A stretch of 64,000 nucleotides of DNA from assembly GCA_000961725.1 (NCBI GenBank), contig LADS01000061.1:62001-126000 (forward strand), read 5' to 3'. The notes under the pieces were generated by a model. It was not told where the DNA came from, searched no databases, and saw nothing but the letters and a program-made list of their open reading frames with translations. This DNA comes from Desulfobulbaceae bacterium BRH_c16a. Lineage in GTDB: Bacteria; Desulfobacterota; Desulfobulbia; Desulfobulbales; Desulfocapsaceae. The stretch's first letter is position 1. The number at the start of each line of letters is the position of its first letter. This document shows positions 49,561 through 57,780 of this stretch, one piece after another. The translations under genes and the position numbers were made by a program.

Positions 49561-49748
49561 TCTTGTTCGACGCCACAAATTTTGCTGCCGGAGCAGGTAT
49601 GGACGACTCGCGTGGAATGGGATTCAGATCCACCCTCAATCGTTCTAAAAACCATGTTCATAGTTTTCTTTTTAATCACAGCATCTTCAGTTTTTCGTGT
49701 GATCGGACAATCATAGGAAATTTCGTAAAATCTGACTTCCGCGCTCAT
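49485..49748 (-). CDS. Small opposite-strand protein in the early region
   Basis: ATG 49748 is preceded by GGAGAG. The 87 residues start MSAEVRFYEISYDCPITRKT and continue to MVFRTIEGGSESHSTRVVHT and CSGSKICGV, with protein-like composition and two Cys in the C-terminal part. The competing plus-strand frame 49557-49778 is coupled by ATGA to the gene before it but has an unnatural composition. I prefer the minus-strand gene, without certainty. Confidence 0.5.
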   Translation of the reverse strand: MSAEVRFYEISYDCPITRKTEDAVIKKKTMNMVFRTIEGGSESHSTRVVHTCSGSKICGVEQDHGRGSSAPDWTRCPLTTTLKVSKT

Positions 49749-49777
49749 TTCAAACTCTCCACGCTTAGGGCTGAATA

Positions 49778-49837
49778 ATGTCACCAATATCAGAGGTTTG
49801 GCCCAACCAAAAATCTACCACCCAGGAGGCAGCATGA
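49778..49837 (+). pseudogene. Duplicated 3' end of the Cro-like gene
   Basis: A 19-codon frame MSPISEVWPNQKSTTQEAA repeats the C-terminus of the Cro-like protein (ISELWPDQQSTTQEAA) and the DNA around it, including the GGAGG ribosome site and ATGA junction to the next gene. It is the leftover of a partial duplication. Confidence 0.65.
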
Positions 49838-50019
49838 TCCCCAACTTACAACTGCAAGGTAGCAGAGGTGTGATCAGTAACCATCCAGAACTTACGGCAA
49901 AATTGCTCTCAGAACGTCCCAAGATTCTTGAGTTTCTGCTTAGCGGTGTCCGTGAGTTTCAAAAACAGGGCTCCGGATCCGACGAGCACATCGCCATCAG
50001 TCAAACTCTCCACGCTTAG
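49834..50019 (+). CDS. Small phage protein, unknown
   Basis: ATG 49834 with GGAGG seven bases upstream gives 61 residues (MIPNLQLQGSRGVISNHPEL...). It is helical and polar with FLLSGVREFQKQGSGSDEHI near the end. The start junction copies that of 49216. No family recognised. Confidence 0.5.
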   Translation: MIPNLQLQGSRGVISNHPELTAKLLSERPKILEFLLSGVREFQKQGSGSDEHIAISQTLHA

Positions 50020-50027
50020 GCCGAATA

Positions 50028-50429
50028 ATGCTCACCTACATCACCGGCGAAATCTTCATATCTGCGATAGCCGAAGGAATGGCCAGACAGATTTTTGAAA
50101 AAGGTGAGACGGTCAAGGTCTTCTTTTTCGGGGCGAGCAAGGAAGATATCCTCGCCGCCGCCGAAGATCACTCTCATGTCATTGTTTGCTGGCGGCATTG
50201 TTTACCCCTGGATGGTCTGGATCCCGATTGTTTGATTAGAACAGTGCATCCGGTGACCATCGTTAAAGCTCCCGAGAATATTACCGAAGTTTTTGGGGAT
50301 TCGACCCACATCGGTACATTTAGCGTTCCGCCGTCTCGGTTCAGCCAACCTTCCATCAATATCAGCTTGGTCAGTGGCGACGGAGAATACCGTTTGAATC
50401 AGCAAAGTTCTGAGTCGGAAAGAGCATGA
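50028..50429 (+). CDS. Phage protein, unknown
   Basis: A 133-residue protein starting MLTYITGEIFISAIAEGMAR. An alpha/beta alternation (ETVKVFFFGASKEDILAAAE, DHSHVIVCWRHCLPLDGLDP) suggests a small Rossmann-like fold. The start region repeats the sequence found at 49753-49780 (ACTCTCCACGCTTAGG). No family recognised. Confidence 0.55.
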   Translation: MLTYITGEIFISAIAEGMARQIFEKGETVKVFFFGASKEDILAAAEDHSHVIVCWRHCLPLDGLDPDCLIRTVHPVTIVKAPENITEVFGDSTHIGTFSVPPSRFSQPSINISLVSGDGEYRLNQQSSESERA

Positions 50430-50437
50430 GCAAAAAA

Positions 50438-50626
50438 TCATTTAAAAAGCTTGCCAAGCGAACGCTCAACCTTCTTCAACTCTCCCAAGAGGTGAGAGCT
50501 GTCAACGTTAACGACAGTCCCGCATCTGCAGGTGAATCGCTTGTTCGCCTTGAGCCATCTAACCGTCTTAGAAGTCTTTCTTTTGCAATTCTCACACGGA
50601 ATTTCAATCTCCTGGCTATCGAACAT
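50438..50626 (-). CDS. Small zinc-ribbon protein on the opposite strand
   Basis: ATG 50626 follows a perfect AAGGAGGG. The 62 residues carry a zinc ribbon (IPCENCKRKTSKTVRWLKAN ... FTCRCGTVV) and a helical tail (ELKKVERSLGKLFK). The plus-strand frame over it (50426-50770) lacks a good start and is a shadow. A gene facing against the early operon may regulate it by antisense or be expressed in the lysogen. Confidence 0.72.
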   Translation of the reverse strand: MFDSQEIEIPCENCKRKTSKTVRWLKANKRFTCRCGTVVNVDSSHLLGELKKVERSLGKLFK

Positions 50627-50791
50627 GATGCCCTCCTTGCTCTTCGAGCAGGCAAAAAAATACCCCGGCTCCTGCAGGTCGATGAAAGTCGGCTACAGGT
50701 GAAGTTGGTCGCGCTCCAGATCCTAGCAGGAGTCGGTGGTTTTGTAAACTTTTTCATTACTAAACCGTAATCCGTGGGGGAGAAAGGGTAA

Positions 50792-51262
50792 ATGCCGAAC
50801 AACGCGCCTAAAATGCAATCATGGCAGGTTTTCCATTATGCCAGGAAACACCTTTCCCGCTCGGTTCTCTACGCTATATTCGGCAAGAAAAACGCCAGGG
50901 CCGTCGACTACTGGTGCGAAAATCCCCGTCACACCGCCAAGCCAGATGGGGCGTACGATCCTATCCAGGGCGTCAGGGACCTGATCGAAGCACTCGATGA
51001 CCAGGGCCATTGCGACGTAGTCCGCGCCACCTTTTCTTTTCTTTCCGCCGGCACCTCGTGCGAGATCGGCAAGGATCCCGAAGTCGTCCACCCCCTACCC
51101 ACCATCAACGAGGAGATACTCGCCGACTTCCGGGCGATCGCCGAGCTGCAGCGGGCGGTCGAGTCGGGGGCGGCGGTGGAGGAGGTCGGCCGGATCCGCC
51201 TTGCCGCCATCGCCGAAATAGATCGCACCATCGCCAGATACACACGGGACTGTCTGTCATGA
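50792..51262 (+). CDS. Phage regulatory protein, CII/CP76-like
   Basis: A 156-residue protein with GGGGGAGAAAGGG upstream of ATG 50792. The N-terminus YARKHLSRSVLYAIFGKKNA resembles an HTH and DPIQGVRDLIEALDDQGHCD with VVRATFSFLSAGTSC the body of the phage regulatory protein CII-like family (PF06892 type). The C-terminal half is helical (AELQRAVESGAAVEEVGRIR). Its place before replication genes supports regulation of the lysis-lysogeny choice. Confidence 0.6.
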   Translation: MPNNAPKMQSWQVFHYARKHLSRSVLYAIFGKKNARAVDYWCENPRHTAKPDGAYDPIQGVRDLIEALDDQGHCDVVRATFSFLSAGTSCEIGKDPEVVHPLPTINEEILADFRAIAELQRAVESGAAVEEVGRIRLAAIAEIDRTIARYTRDCLS

Positions 51263-51400
51263 GGCCTTTTGTAATCATGATGCTGGTTTCCCTGTTTTTT
51301 TTTCGCCTGCGTCGCGACCTGCTACCATCACGAGATCGAGCAGTTTCAGGACGACATCCAGGCATACGGCACGCAGCGAGTTGAGGACCTGGTGCCATGA
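51259..51400 (+). pseudogene. Small lipoprotein frame split at a T9 run
   Basis: ATG 51259 overlaps the TGA of the regulator and reads MRPFVIMMLVSLFF, a signal peptide. After a run of nine T (51295-51303) the correct continuation is in the +1 frame: ACVATCYHHEIEQFQDDIQA then YGTQRVEDLVP, ending at TGA 51398-51400, which overlaps the next start. With eight T it would be a 46-residue lipoprotein-like protein. A base error, mutation or slippage could explain it. Confidence 0.55.
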
Positions 51401-51675
51401 GTGAAGCTCTTCTTCAGCAGATAGTGGCCGAGCTTGCCGAAGTGAAAGGCCTGCTTGCCGCCATGGTCGCGGAACGTCAAACCGAAGCACAGTTGTCCGA
51501 TGTTAAAGCAGAAATAGCCATGGTTGACGCCATGAACATTGACCCGGTTCAATACCTCAAAGACAAAGCAAAGGAACGCCGTAATGCGAAGCGCAAGGAG
51601 CAGCAAAAAGGGAAGTCCCGCCAGCAAAGCAGAGTTAAAAAGCCCTCGTCTAAATCTAAAACGGTTTCTCCTTAA
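51397..51675 (+). CDS. Phage protein with coiled coil and basic tail
   Basis: A 92-residue protein. MSEALLQQIVAELAEVKGLL and AAMVAERQTEAQLSDVKAEI form heptad-like helices, and the tail is strongly basic (KAKERRNAKRKEQQKGKSRQ), suggesting nucleic-acid binding. The start overlaps the previous TGA (ATGA). Function unknown. Confidence 0.55.
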   Translation: MSEALLQQIVAELAEVKGLLAAMVAERQTEAQLSDVKAEIAMVDAMNIDPVQYLKDKAKERRNAKRKEQQKGKSRQQSRVKKPSSKSKTVSP

Positions 51676-51723
51676 TTGCGCACCTCGGCGTACCCGGATC
51701 ACAACCAGGTCGATGGGGAAAAA

Positions 51724-52134
51724 ATGAGCAAGAAGGTTGAACATCTTCAAATAAGCCAATGCCCGATCCTTGTGCCGATGCTCCGAGGTTGCGAGCTGAT
51801 GTTCCTCTGTAACGACGGGAAGTGGTATCGCAACCGGGAGATGGCCAAAAAGCTCAATATGCGACCATCGGCCCTGCGTGATCGTTTTGTCCGGATGCAT
51901 TGGAGCCATCCGGATTTGCTTGTGCCAAACCGCTATGGATGCAACAAGGCCAAAACAAACCCCGGCAAAACAGTAAAACCAAAAGAAGTCATAGGTTTGC
52001 AAAAGAGCGACCGGCCCATGAAAAAAACTGAGGGACGGGCGGTGTCTGTATCAAATGCCGGGTTGAGCCGCCCTAAGTCGCGAAGGTTGCTCTTTTCCAA
52101 GCCCATGAACGCAAAGCGAATGGAGGGTGTATGA
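51724..52134 (+). CDS. Putative DNA-binding phage protein
   Basis: ATG 51724 gives 136 residues. The region LMFLCNDGKWYRNREMAKKL followed by NMRPSALRDRFVRMHWSHPD reads as a helix-turn-helix with a basic C-terminal half. The tail is Lys/Arg/Ser rich. Stop and next start overlap (ATGA at 52131). No family named. Confidence 0.5.
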   Translation: MSKKVEHLQISQCPILVPMLRGCELMFLCNDGKWYRNREMAKKLNMRPSALRDRFVRMHWSHPDLLVPNRYGCNKAKTNPGKTVKPKEVIGLQKSDRPMKKTEGRAVSVSNAGLSRPKSRRLLFSKPMNAKRMEGV

Positions 52135-52283
52135 ACACTTTTTATGCGGCGTTAACAGTCTGTTTGTTTGGTTTGATGGTGGTCGGCTTTGTGCTCACCA
52201 TCCCTGTCTATGTCGAGGTAGTAGAAGCTCAATACAGCACCAGCGCTCACCACCGGGAAACCCTGGTGGCGGTTAACAGATAG
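52131..52283 (+). CDS. Small single-span membrane protein
   Basis: ATG 52131 overlaps the previous TGA. The 50-residue product has one membrane helix near residues 5-27 (YAALTVCLFGLMVVGFVLTI) and a polar tail (YVEVVEAQYSTSAHHRETLV). Overlap coupling supports it being real. Confidence 0.55.
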   Translation: MNTFYAALTVCLFGLMVVGFVLTIPVYVEVVEAQYSTSAHHRETLVAVNR

Positions 52284-52449
52284 TATGGCTCCTCTGCCGG
52301 CGTCATATTCAGGCCCTGTTGTATGGACCGGCAAAGCTCATCGCGTGGCCACTCCTTATCTACTCATCTCATGTTTCTCAACAGATCCTCACGCCCTTGG
52401 CCAAAGCAAGCAGGGTGGCGTGAGGATTTCTCTTTTGGAGGCCAGTAAA

Positions 52450-52629
52450 GTGATAAACGCACCAAGGCAAGACGAATTGTGCAGCCATTGCCGGACCATT
52501 GTCTTCAGTCCGGTGGAGGTAAGGATAGCCCCAGGACAACTTTGTTCCAGGTGCCAGGCAACAATAAAACGAATAATCGAAAAATCGATTGTTGATTCCT
52601 TTGCACCTGGTGAGAGGGCGGGACAATGA
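52450..52629 (+). CDS. Small Cys-pair (zinc finger-like) protein
   Basis: GTG 52450 with GGAGG nine bases upstream gives 59 residues with two CxxC motifs, ELCSHCRTIVFS and GQLCSRCQATIKRI, which look like one zinc site. The same frame is open from ATG 52285, but that extension has no ribosome site. DksA/TraR-like size, without the family's other features. Confidence 0.55.
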   Translation: MINAPRQDELCSHCRTIVFSPVEVRIAPGQLCSRCQATIKRIIEKSIVDSFAPGERAGQ

Positions 52630-52848
52630 CGGTCGCCACTTGTTCTTTGGTGTGGGTAGCAAAGCTCTTCCAGCTGTTTCCCCCCTGCACCCCCCTTCCC
52701 AACAGCGCCCACCAGGAAACTACATCCTCCCGCAGGGGCATGGGTCCTTCCTGGCCTTTCGGCCTATGCGGGTAGAGAGCCCTCGAATCTCGAGCATGGG
52801 CAAAGTTTTAAAACAGTCGGAAAAACGGAATCTTAGGTGGTGACTGAT

Positions 52849-53142
52849 ATGAGTGCAAGTGAATGTGATAGGGGTGGTGGAGAGATCCCGTGCTGCCCGA
52901 AATGTAAAAGTCAGGATATTTGGCGAAGTGGTTTTGGCTGTGCAGGAAAACAACAATGGCGGTGCAAGACGTGTGGAAGGGTGTTTGTACGCAATCCTTA
53001 CATCCGGGATGATATCCGGCTGATCGCAGATAGGTTGATTGTTTCGAATTTACCCATTCCGCAGATTGCCGAAGTTCTCTCCGGTTTCGTCTCCCGGCGT
53101 TGGCTATATGCTCGCAAAGGAGGAAAGACCAGTGGCCGATGA
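52849..53142 (+). CDS. InsA-like zinc-finger/HTH protein
   Basis: ATG 52849 gives 97 residues. CCPKCKSQDIWRSGFGCAGK followed by WRCKTCGRVFVRN is the zinc finger found at the N-terminus of InsA/IS1-type and related DNA-binding proteins; a HTH-like segment RLIVSNLPIPQIAEVLSGFV follows. In this operon it is more likely a phage regulator than a transposase part. Its end overlaps the helicase start. Confidence 0.6.
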   Translation: MSASECDRGGGEIPCCPKCKSQDIWRSGFGCAGKQQWRCKTCGRVFVRNPYIRDDIRLIADRLIVSNLPIPQIAEVLSGFVSRRWLYARKGGKTSGR

Positions 53143-54769
53143 AATGAGTCTCGAGGAGATCCGCGAACAGGTTGCCAAGCGAGTCGCCGAAGAACAGGTT
53201 GAAAAGCCGGGGCAGGACGAAAATCTCTCGCCGCTTGCTGCAGAAAACGATCTCGATATCGGTTTTGTTCGTAAGTGCTACCTCTCCAATGAAGTAGGTG
53301 ATTCCACTCTTTTCAATACGCTTCACCGGGGCAAACATATCTACAACACCATCTCGGCTTTATGGCTGACTTACCTGGGGCCGCACTGGGATATCGATCA
53401 CAATAATCGCGCTCTGGCTGACATTGAAAACGTGGCGCTCTCTTATCTGCCTTTGATCGAGTCCATCCAGGATGAAATGGACAAGCTTGAAGGTGAGAAG
53501 GGTGTTGCCGGAAAATTGAAGTCTCTCAATAACAAAAAGAAGGCAGTGATCTCCCGCCTTGATCGCCTCCGATCAGCTGCCGGTCGGGCCGCAGTCCTTA
53601 AGTGTGCAGTGTCGAATAACACTCCGCTCACCGTTCATCCTGATCAACTCGATCAACACCCGCTTCTCCTTCCGGTCAAAAACGGCGTAGTCGACTTACG
53701 CACTGGGTTGCTTCGCCCTGGTCACCCGAACGACTATTTCACCATGGCCTGCCCGATTGAATACAAAGGGATAGACGAACCGGCGCCTAATTTTTTCGCC
53801 TATCTCAACACGAGCCTCGACGGTAAGACCGAAGTTATCAACTTCCTGCTCCGCGCCCTGGGCTGCTCTATCGCCGCAACCAATACCGAAAGACTGTTCG
53901 TTGTCTTGTTTGGCCTGCACGGCCAGAACGGCAAGGGCAAGCTGATGGAAATCCTGTATCACGTCCTTGGCCCGCTGTCCGGTCCTATTCAGGCGGAAAT
54001 GCTGATGGCGCAAAAATTCGCAAAATCCGCCGACGGTCCATCTCCGGCGGTGATGGCGTTGAAAGGCCGGCGTCTTGCCTGGGCCTCAGAGACCGAAGAA
54101 GGATCGTCCTTTGCGGCCGGTAAATTGAAGCTCTACTCCGGTGGGGATCCGCTGGTCGGGCGAGCTCCTAATGATAAGGCCCAGACTACATTTATACCGT
54201 CACACATCTTGTTTCTGCTTTGCAACACTCTCCCGCATGCGCCGGCTCACGACTCGGCTTTCTGGGAGAGGATCAAAGTAATCGACTTCCCTTTTTCTTT
54301 TGTCCAGCGTCGGCCGCAAAAGGATAAGGAAGGGAACGAAATCGCGGTTGTGTTGGAAGAACATCAACGCCTTGCCGATCCCGATCTTCTTGTCAAACTC
54401 AAAGCAGAGGCGTCTGGAATTCTCGCCGCCCTGGTCCGTGGTTGTCTGGACTGGCAAAGGCAGGGCCTCAACCCACCCAGGAAAGTAATAGAAGATTCAC
54501 TTAAATACCGGCGCAGCGAGGACGATCTGCAAGACTTCATCGAGCAGTGTTGTCATGTGGATCGAGCCGATCCAAACGTCAAGGGCGCGGCGTCCGACCT
54601 CTATAAGCGCTATCGCTCCTGGTGGGAAGAGGTCGCCACCACTAGGCCGATGAATATGAAGAAATTCGGCACGCTGATGTCGATGAAATTTAAAAAACAC
54701 AAGTCGTCCACCGTCGTCTATCTCGGTGTGATGGTCGACGTAATCAAGGGGATGGCCAGTGAAAAGTAA
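53132..54769 (+). CDS. Phage/plasmid primase-helicase, P4/D5 family
   Basis: GTG 53132 follows AAAGGAGG and gives 545 residues; longer in-frame starts lack a ribosome site. The C-terminal two thirds are the superfamily 3 helicase: LPVKNGVVDLRTGLLRPGHP (D5_N), Walker A in GLHGQNGKGKLMEIL (with Gly-Lys where Ser/Thr is usual), Walker B in GRRLAWASETEEG, and the sensor FIPSHILFLLCNTLPHAPAH. A coiled coil (IQDEMDKLEGEKGVAGKLKS) precedes it. It unwinds phage DNA, working with the CHC2-TOPRIM primase encoded 330 bp on. Confidence 0.85.
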   Translation: MADEMSLEEIREQVAKRVAEEQVEKPGQDENLSPLAAENDLDIGFVRKCYLSNEVGDSTLFNTLHRGKHIYNTISALWLTYLGPHWDIDHNNRALADIENVALSYLPLIESIQDEMDKLEGEKGVAGKLKSLNNKKKAVISRLDRLRSAAGRAAVLKCAVSNNTPLTVHPDQLDQHPLLLPVKNGVVDLRTGLLRPGHPNDYFTMACPIEYKGIDEPAPNFFAYLNTSLDGKTEVINFLLRALGCSIAATNTERLFVVLFGLHGQNGKGKLMEILYHVLGPLSGPIQAEMLMAQKFAKSADGPSPAVMALKGRRLAWASETEEGSSFAAGKLKLYSGGDPLVGRAPNDKAQTTFIPSHILFLLCNTLPHAPAHDSAFWERIKVIDFPFSFVQRRPQKDKEGNEIAVVLEEHQRLADPDLLVKLKAEASGILAALVRGCLDWQRQGLNPPRKVIEDSLKYRRSEDDLQDFIEQCCHVDRADPNVKGAASDLYKRYRSWWEEVATTRPMNMKKFGTLMSMKFKKHKSSTVVYLGVMVDVIKGMASEK

Positions 54770-54920
54770 AGTGAAAACCGTCAAACGGGACGATATCATC
54801 CCGTTCCTCTGGTTATGGTCCCGCTCGTGGAGGCCTGTGTTTGCTGGTGTTTTGGTATTGTCGGGAGGATGGGAGGATTCGCCTTTAGGCCTCATGCGCG
54901 CGCGTTTTTTTAAGAGATAA
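54759..54920 (+). CDS. Doubtful short frame after the helicase
   Basis: A GTG at 54759 overlaps the helicase 3' end and opens 53 codons (MKSKVKTVKRDDIIPFLWLW...). Composition is plausible but no family is recognised. The rest of the gap to 55103 is AT-rich (CCCATATATAAATAAAGAAG) and shows no other gene. Confidence 0.25.
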   Translation: MKSKVKTVKRDDIIPFLWLWSRSWRPVFAGVLVLSGGWEDSPLGLMRARFFKR

Positions 54921-55102
54921 GAGAAATAGTTTTCCCACGCGCGGGCGTATATGTTCCTCCCATCCTCCCATATATAAATAAAGAAGAAGTAAAAGAAGAG
55001 GTATCTTTTTGGTATGAAAAGAAAAAATCAAAAACGAAAAACGTGGGACAATGGCCGTTTTTACTCCCCCGGATACTCCCGTTCCAGTGAAGGGGGAAAA
55101 CC

Positions 55103-56590
55103 ATGAATCTCCTTGACCTCTATCGCGACGATGTGGACGGCAGAATCGTATCGGTTTCCGGTGGCAAGGAATACCGTGGGCCGTGCCCAAAGTGCGGCGG
55201 CAACGATCGCTTCGGGGTCTGGCCTCAACAGGACAATGGCCGTGGTACCTTCTTTTGTGGCCGGGGCAAGGATGGCGGCGGCAACGGCTGCGGCATCGGC
55301 GGCGACGCCATTCAGTATCTGCGCGACGTTCGCGGCTATACCTACCAGGAAGCCTGCGACTGTCTTGGCATCGAAGCCAGAAGGGGCGGTGAATCACTGC
55401 AGTATCGCACGCCGGTACCGCCGAAACAATTCCAGGATCCCGCTTTCATTCCGCAGACGCTTAACTATCCCGAGGATGTCGTCGACGCCGGGCTCTGGCA
55501 CGAACACGGAATGAAGTTCGTCGAGGCCTGCCATGCCGCCCTGTTGCGCCGCCCTGCTTCGATCGCCTACCTGATGGCCCGCGGTATCTCGATGACCTCG
55601 ATCACCCGCTACAAACTCGGCTTTCATGCCGGTGAGGAACGAGACGACAAGCAGTATGAGCCTTCCTTCCGGCCCTGGCCAAGCTGGGGGCTGAAGGACG
55701 AAAAGCGCGAAAACGGCAAACACCGCATGCTGATCCTGCCGGCAGGCCTGGTCATTCCTTATGTTGTCGATGACCGCCTTCACCGCATCACCATCCGCCT
55801 GATCAAGCCGGATCCGAAGCAACCGAAAAAGAAATACCACTATGTGCGCGGCTCGATCCGCGATGTCTGGATGAGCAACCCGGAAGCTCGCGCCTTCGTC
55901 ATCCAGGAAGCAGAGCTTGATTGCATTGCAGTGGCTGAAGCTGCCGGGGACCTGGTCGGTACCATTGGGCTGGGATCCACCGGAGTCAAGCCGGAGATTC
56001 GCTCGGCCGCATCGCTCACCCGGGCGATCGCCATTCTCGATGCCCTCGACTATGACGAAGCCGGAGCCAAGGCCGGCAAGTGGTGGCGAGAACAGTATCC
56101 GCAATGCAGCCGCTGGCCGGTACCGAAAGGGAAAGACGCGGGCGAGGCATTCACTGCCGGTATAAATCTGCGGACCTGGCTCCTCGCCGGGTTGCCGCCT
56201 GTTTTTCATGAGCATCCGGCGGTTGAGCCTGCCGTAAAAGAAGATATCCCCGAAGCGGTCGAAGTCGCCCCAGAGGCGAGAGTCCGCGGCAGCCAGACCG
56301 TATCAGAGACGGCTGCCGCGGCGAGGGTCGAGCAGATCCTCCAGGGAAAGAAAATCCCATCATCCAACGATGTCGAGGAACTCAAAAACCTCCTTGAGGA
56401 AGCCGGCGGTTTCTTCCGTATCTATGATCAGGGCAACGCAGTCGGCCCGGAAATCTCACCCGACTGGTCGTATGAAAATCGCCAGAAGCGGGCGCGGATC
56501 TCCGAACTCCTTCATCTTTCGGAGTCGGTCGGCGCCCTGATCGAAAACCTTGCCGACGGGCTGTATGGGCCTGGGCAAATTGCGGTGTGA
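55103..56590 (+). CDS. Phage DNA primase (CHC2-like zinc finger plus TOPRIM)
   Basis: A 495-residue primase. The zinc finger near the start uses Cys28 and Cys31 (GPCPKCGGNDRFGVW), Cys52 and Cys63 (FFCGRGKDGGGNGCGIGGDA). The TOPRIM core follows with AFVIQEAELDCIAVAEAAGD (catalytic Glu) and ILDALDYDEAGAKAGKWW (D-x-D). The C-terminal ~110 residues are a helical accessory region. It pairs with the upstream D5-like helicase, as in P4-type replication split into two genes. Confidence 0.85.
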   Translation: MNLLDLYRDDVDGRIVSVSGGKEYRGPCPKCGGNDRFGVWPQQDNGRGTFFCGRGKDGGGNGCGIGGDAIQYLRDVRGYTYQEACDCLGIEARRGGESLQYRTPVPPKQFQDPAFIPQTLNYPEDVVDAGLWHEHGMKFVEACHAALLRRPASIAYLMARGISMTSITRYKLGFHAGEERDDKQYEPSFRPWPSWGLKDEKRENGKHRMLILPAGLVIPYVVDDRLHRITIRLIKPDPKQPKKKYHYVRGSIRDVWMSNPEARAFVIQEAELDCIAVAEAAGDLVGTIGLGSTGVKPEIRSAASLTRAIAILDALDYDEAGAKAGKWWREQYPQCSRWPVPKGKDAGEAFTAGINLRTWLLAGLPPVFHEHPAVEPAVKEDIPEAVEVAPEARVRGSQTVSETAAAARVEQILQGKKIPSSNDVEELKNLLEEAGGFFRIYDQGNAVGPEISPDWSYENRQKRARISELLHLSESVGALIENLADGLYGPGQIAV

Positions 56591-56603
56591 AAGGGGATAA
56601 GCC

Positions 56604-57143
56604 ATGAACGAAACTCTTTTTCCCTCGAAAATTGCGGTGCACCGCTGGCTGGAGGACAACGGCTGGAAGATCAGCCGGTCGCAGTTTTACGACCACTGCA
56701 AGGCAGGCCTGCTGCGGCCGGCGAAAAAGGAAAAAAAGTACCGGCTGAAAGATGTTGAGAAGTATGCCTCGCTGCATGTGGCCAGGGCCGAAACCGGCGA
56801 GAAAGAAAGCGATCGCGAAATCGCCATGCGGGAAGAAAAACTCGAGATAGCCCTGGAGCGCGAAAGACTCGGCCTGGAAAAAGACAGGTTCGACTTCGAT
56901 GCAAAACAGTCGAAGTATATCCCACGATCCGAGTTTGAGCTGGCGATCGTCGCACGCTCGGTCGCCTTTATGGCTCACCTCAACCACTCGATCCAAGCCT
57001 CCGTCCAGGACTGGATCCACCTGGTTAAGGGGGACCAATCCCACGCCTCCGAACTGGTCGAGGCGATCAGCCGTGAGGTAGAGCAGCGCATGGGCGACTT
57101 TGCCGCCGATGCGGATTTTGATGTTATTTTGGAGGCCAACTGA
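56604..57143 (+). CDS. Small terminase subunit, Nu1-like
   Basis: A 179-residue protein. The N-terminal winged HTH (SKIAVHRWLEDNGWKISRSQ, DHCKAGLLRPAKKEKKYRLK) and the following long helix (EEKLEIALERERLGLEKDRF) are the arrangement of Nu1/gpNU1-type DNA-packaging proteins. It recognises the packaging site and regulates the large subunit. It lies about 890 bp upstream of the large terminase with three small genes between. Confidence 0.75.
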   Translation: MNETLFPSKIAVHRWLEDNGWKISRSQFYDHCKAGLLRPAKKEKKYRLKDVEKYASLHVARAETGEKESDREIAMREEKLEIALERERLGLEKDRFDFDAKQSKYIPRSEFELAIVARSVAFMAHLNHSIQASVQDWIHLVKGDQSHASELVEAISREVEQRMGDFAADADFDVILEAN

Positions 57144-57153
57144 GGAGGAGGAT

Positions 57154-57387
57154 ATGTTGAAAAAGAAAGAAGAATTGAAAAATCGCAAAGGATTGACCTG
57201 GAAGGACTGCTCGACCTGTCTCAATTTTGTCGAGCGGTTCGAGGGCTGCGGAACAGGGATGTTGCCCAGCAAGATGGGTCGCTGTCGGGAGATAGGTCTG
57301 TCGCCGGGAAAACAATATAGAATCTTGCCAAAATATATTTGCGACGCTCACAAAGCAAACCCGAAATATCATCAGGGAGGGGTCTGA
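57154..57387 (+). CDS. Cys-rich small phage protein
   Basis: ATG 57154 after GAGGAGGATA gives 77 residues. Cys residues in WKDCSTCLNFVERFEGCGTG, GRCREIG and YICDA may form a zinc site. The N-terminus is very basic. Between the small and large terminase genes such proteins often bind DNA, but nothing specific can be said. Confidence 0.6.
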   Translation: MLKKKEELKNRKGLTWKDCSTCLNFVERFEGCGTGMLPSKMGRCREIGLSPGKQYRILPKYICDAHKANPKYHQGGV

Positions 57388-57389
57388 AA

Positions 57390-57626
57390 ATGTCAGATAA
57401 ACCACCAACCAGCACAGTCATTTGGCGGCCGATACAAACCCGATGCGATTATAGACCGGATGCCGAGTCGGAAATTCTTATCTATGACGGCGTGCTGGAT
57501 GACGTAGTCAAGGGATATGTCGATGTAGACAGCGACGGTGAAACCCTTATCTGGATCGACCAGACCACCGGCGATCCGTTACCTGATCCTCAGTTTTGGG
57601 CGGATGTACCTTTCCCTGGGGAATGA
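57390..57626 (+). CDS. Small phage protein, unknown
   Basis: ATG 57390 follows AGGGAGGGG by eight bases and gives 78 residues. The sequence RPIQTRCDYRPDAESEILIY followed by GYVDVDSDGETLIWIDQTTG describes a small beta domain, similar to DUF551-like or other small phage proteins. Acidic, cytoplasmic. Function unknown. Confidence 0.55.
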   Translation: MSDKPPTSTVIWRPIQTRCDYRPDAESEILIYDGVLDDVVKGYVDVDSDGETLIWIDQTTGDPLPDPQFWADVPFPGE

Positions 57627-57780
57627 TTCTGTGAATAAAAATTACGAGATTCTTTTGTGTGACTGCCACTACTCCGAACCACCCTGTCTATTCTGCTGTT
57701 CGGATCCGCTAGTGGTGGTTGGTAAACGTACCATGAGAAAAAGTGAAGCTATCTCGATGCAAAAACAAAAGGAGAACAAC

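Noticed and set aside
50426..50770. Plus-strand 114-codon frame over the zinc-ribbon gene
   Set aside because: The minus strand has a perfect ribosome site and a zinc ribbon; the plus frame has neither, although it overlaps the previous stop.
54885..55397. 170-codon minus-strand frame before and within the primase
   Set aside because: Overlaps the zinc-finger region of the primase and has shadow-like composition (many Arg and Cys).
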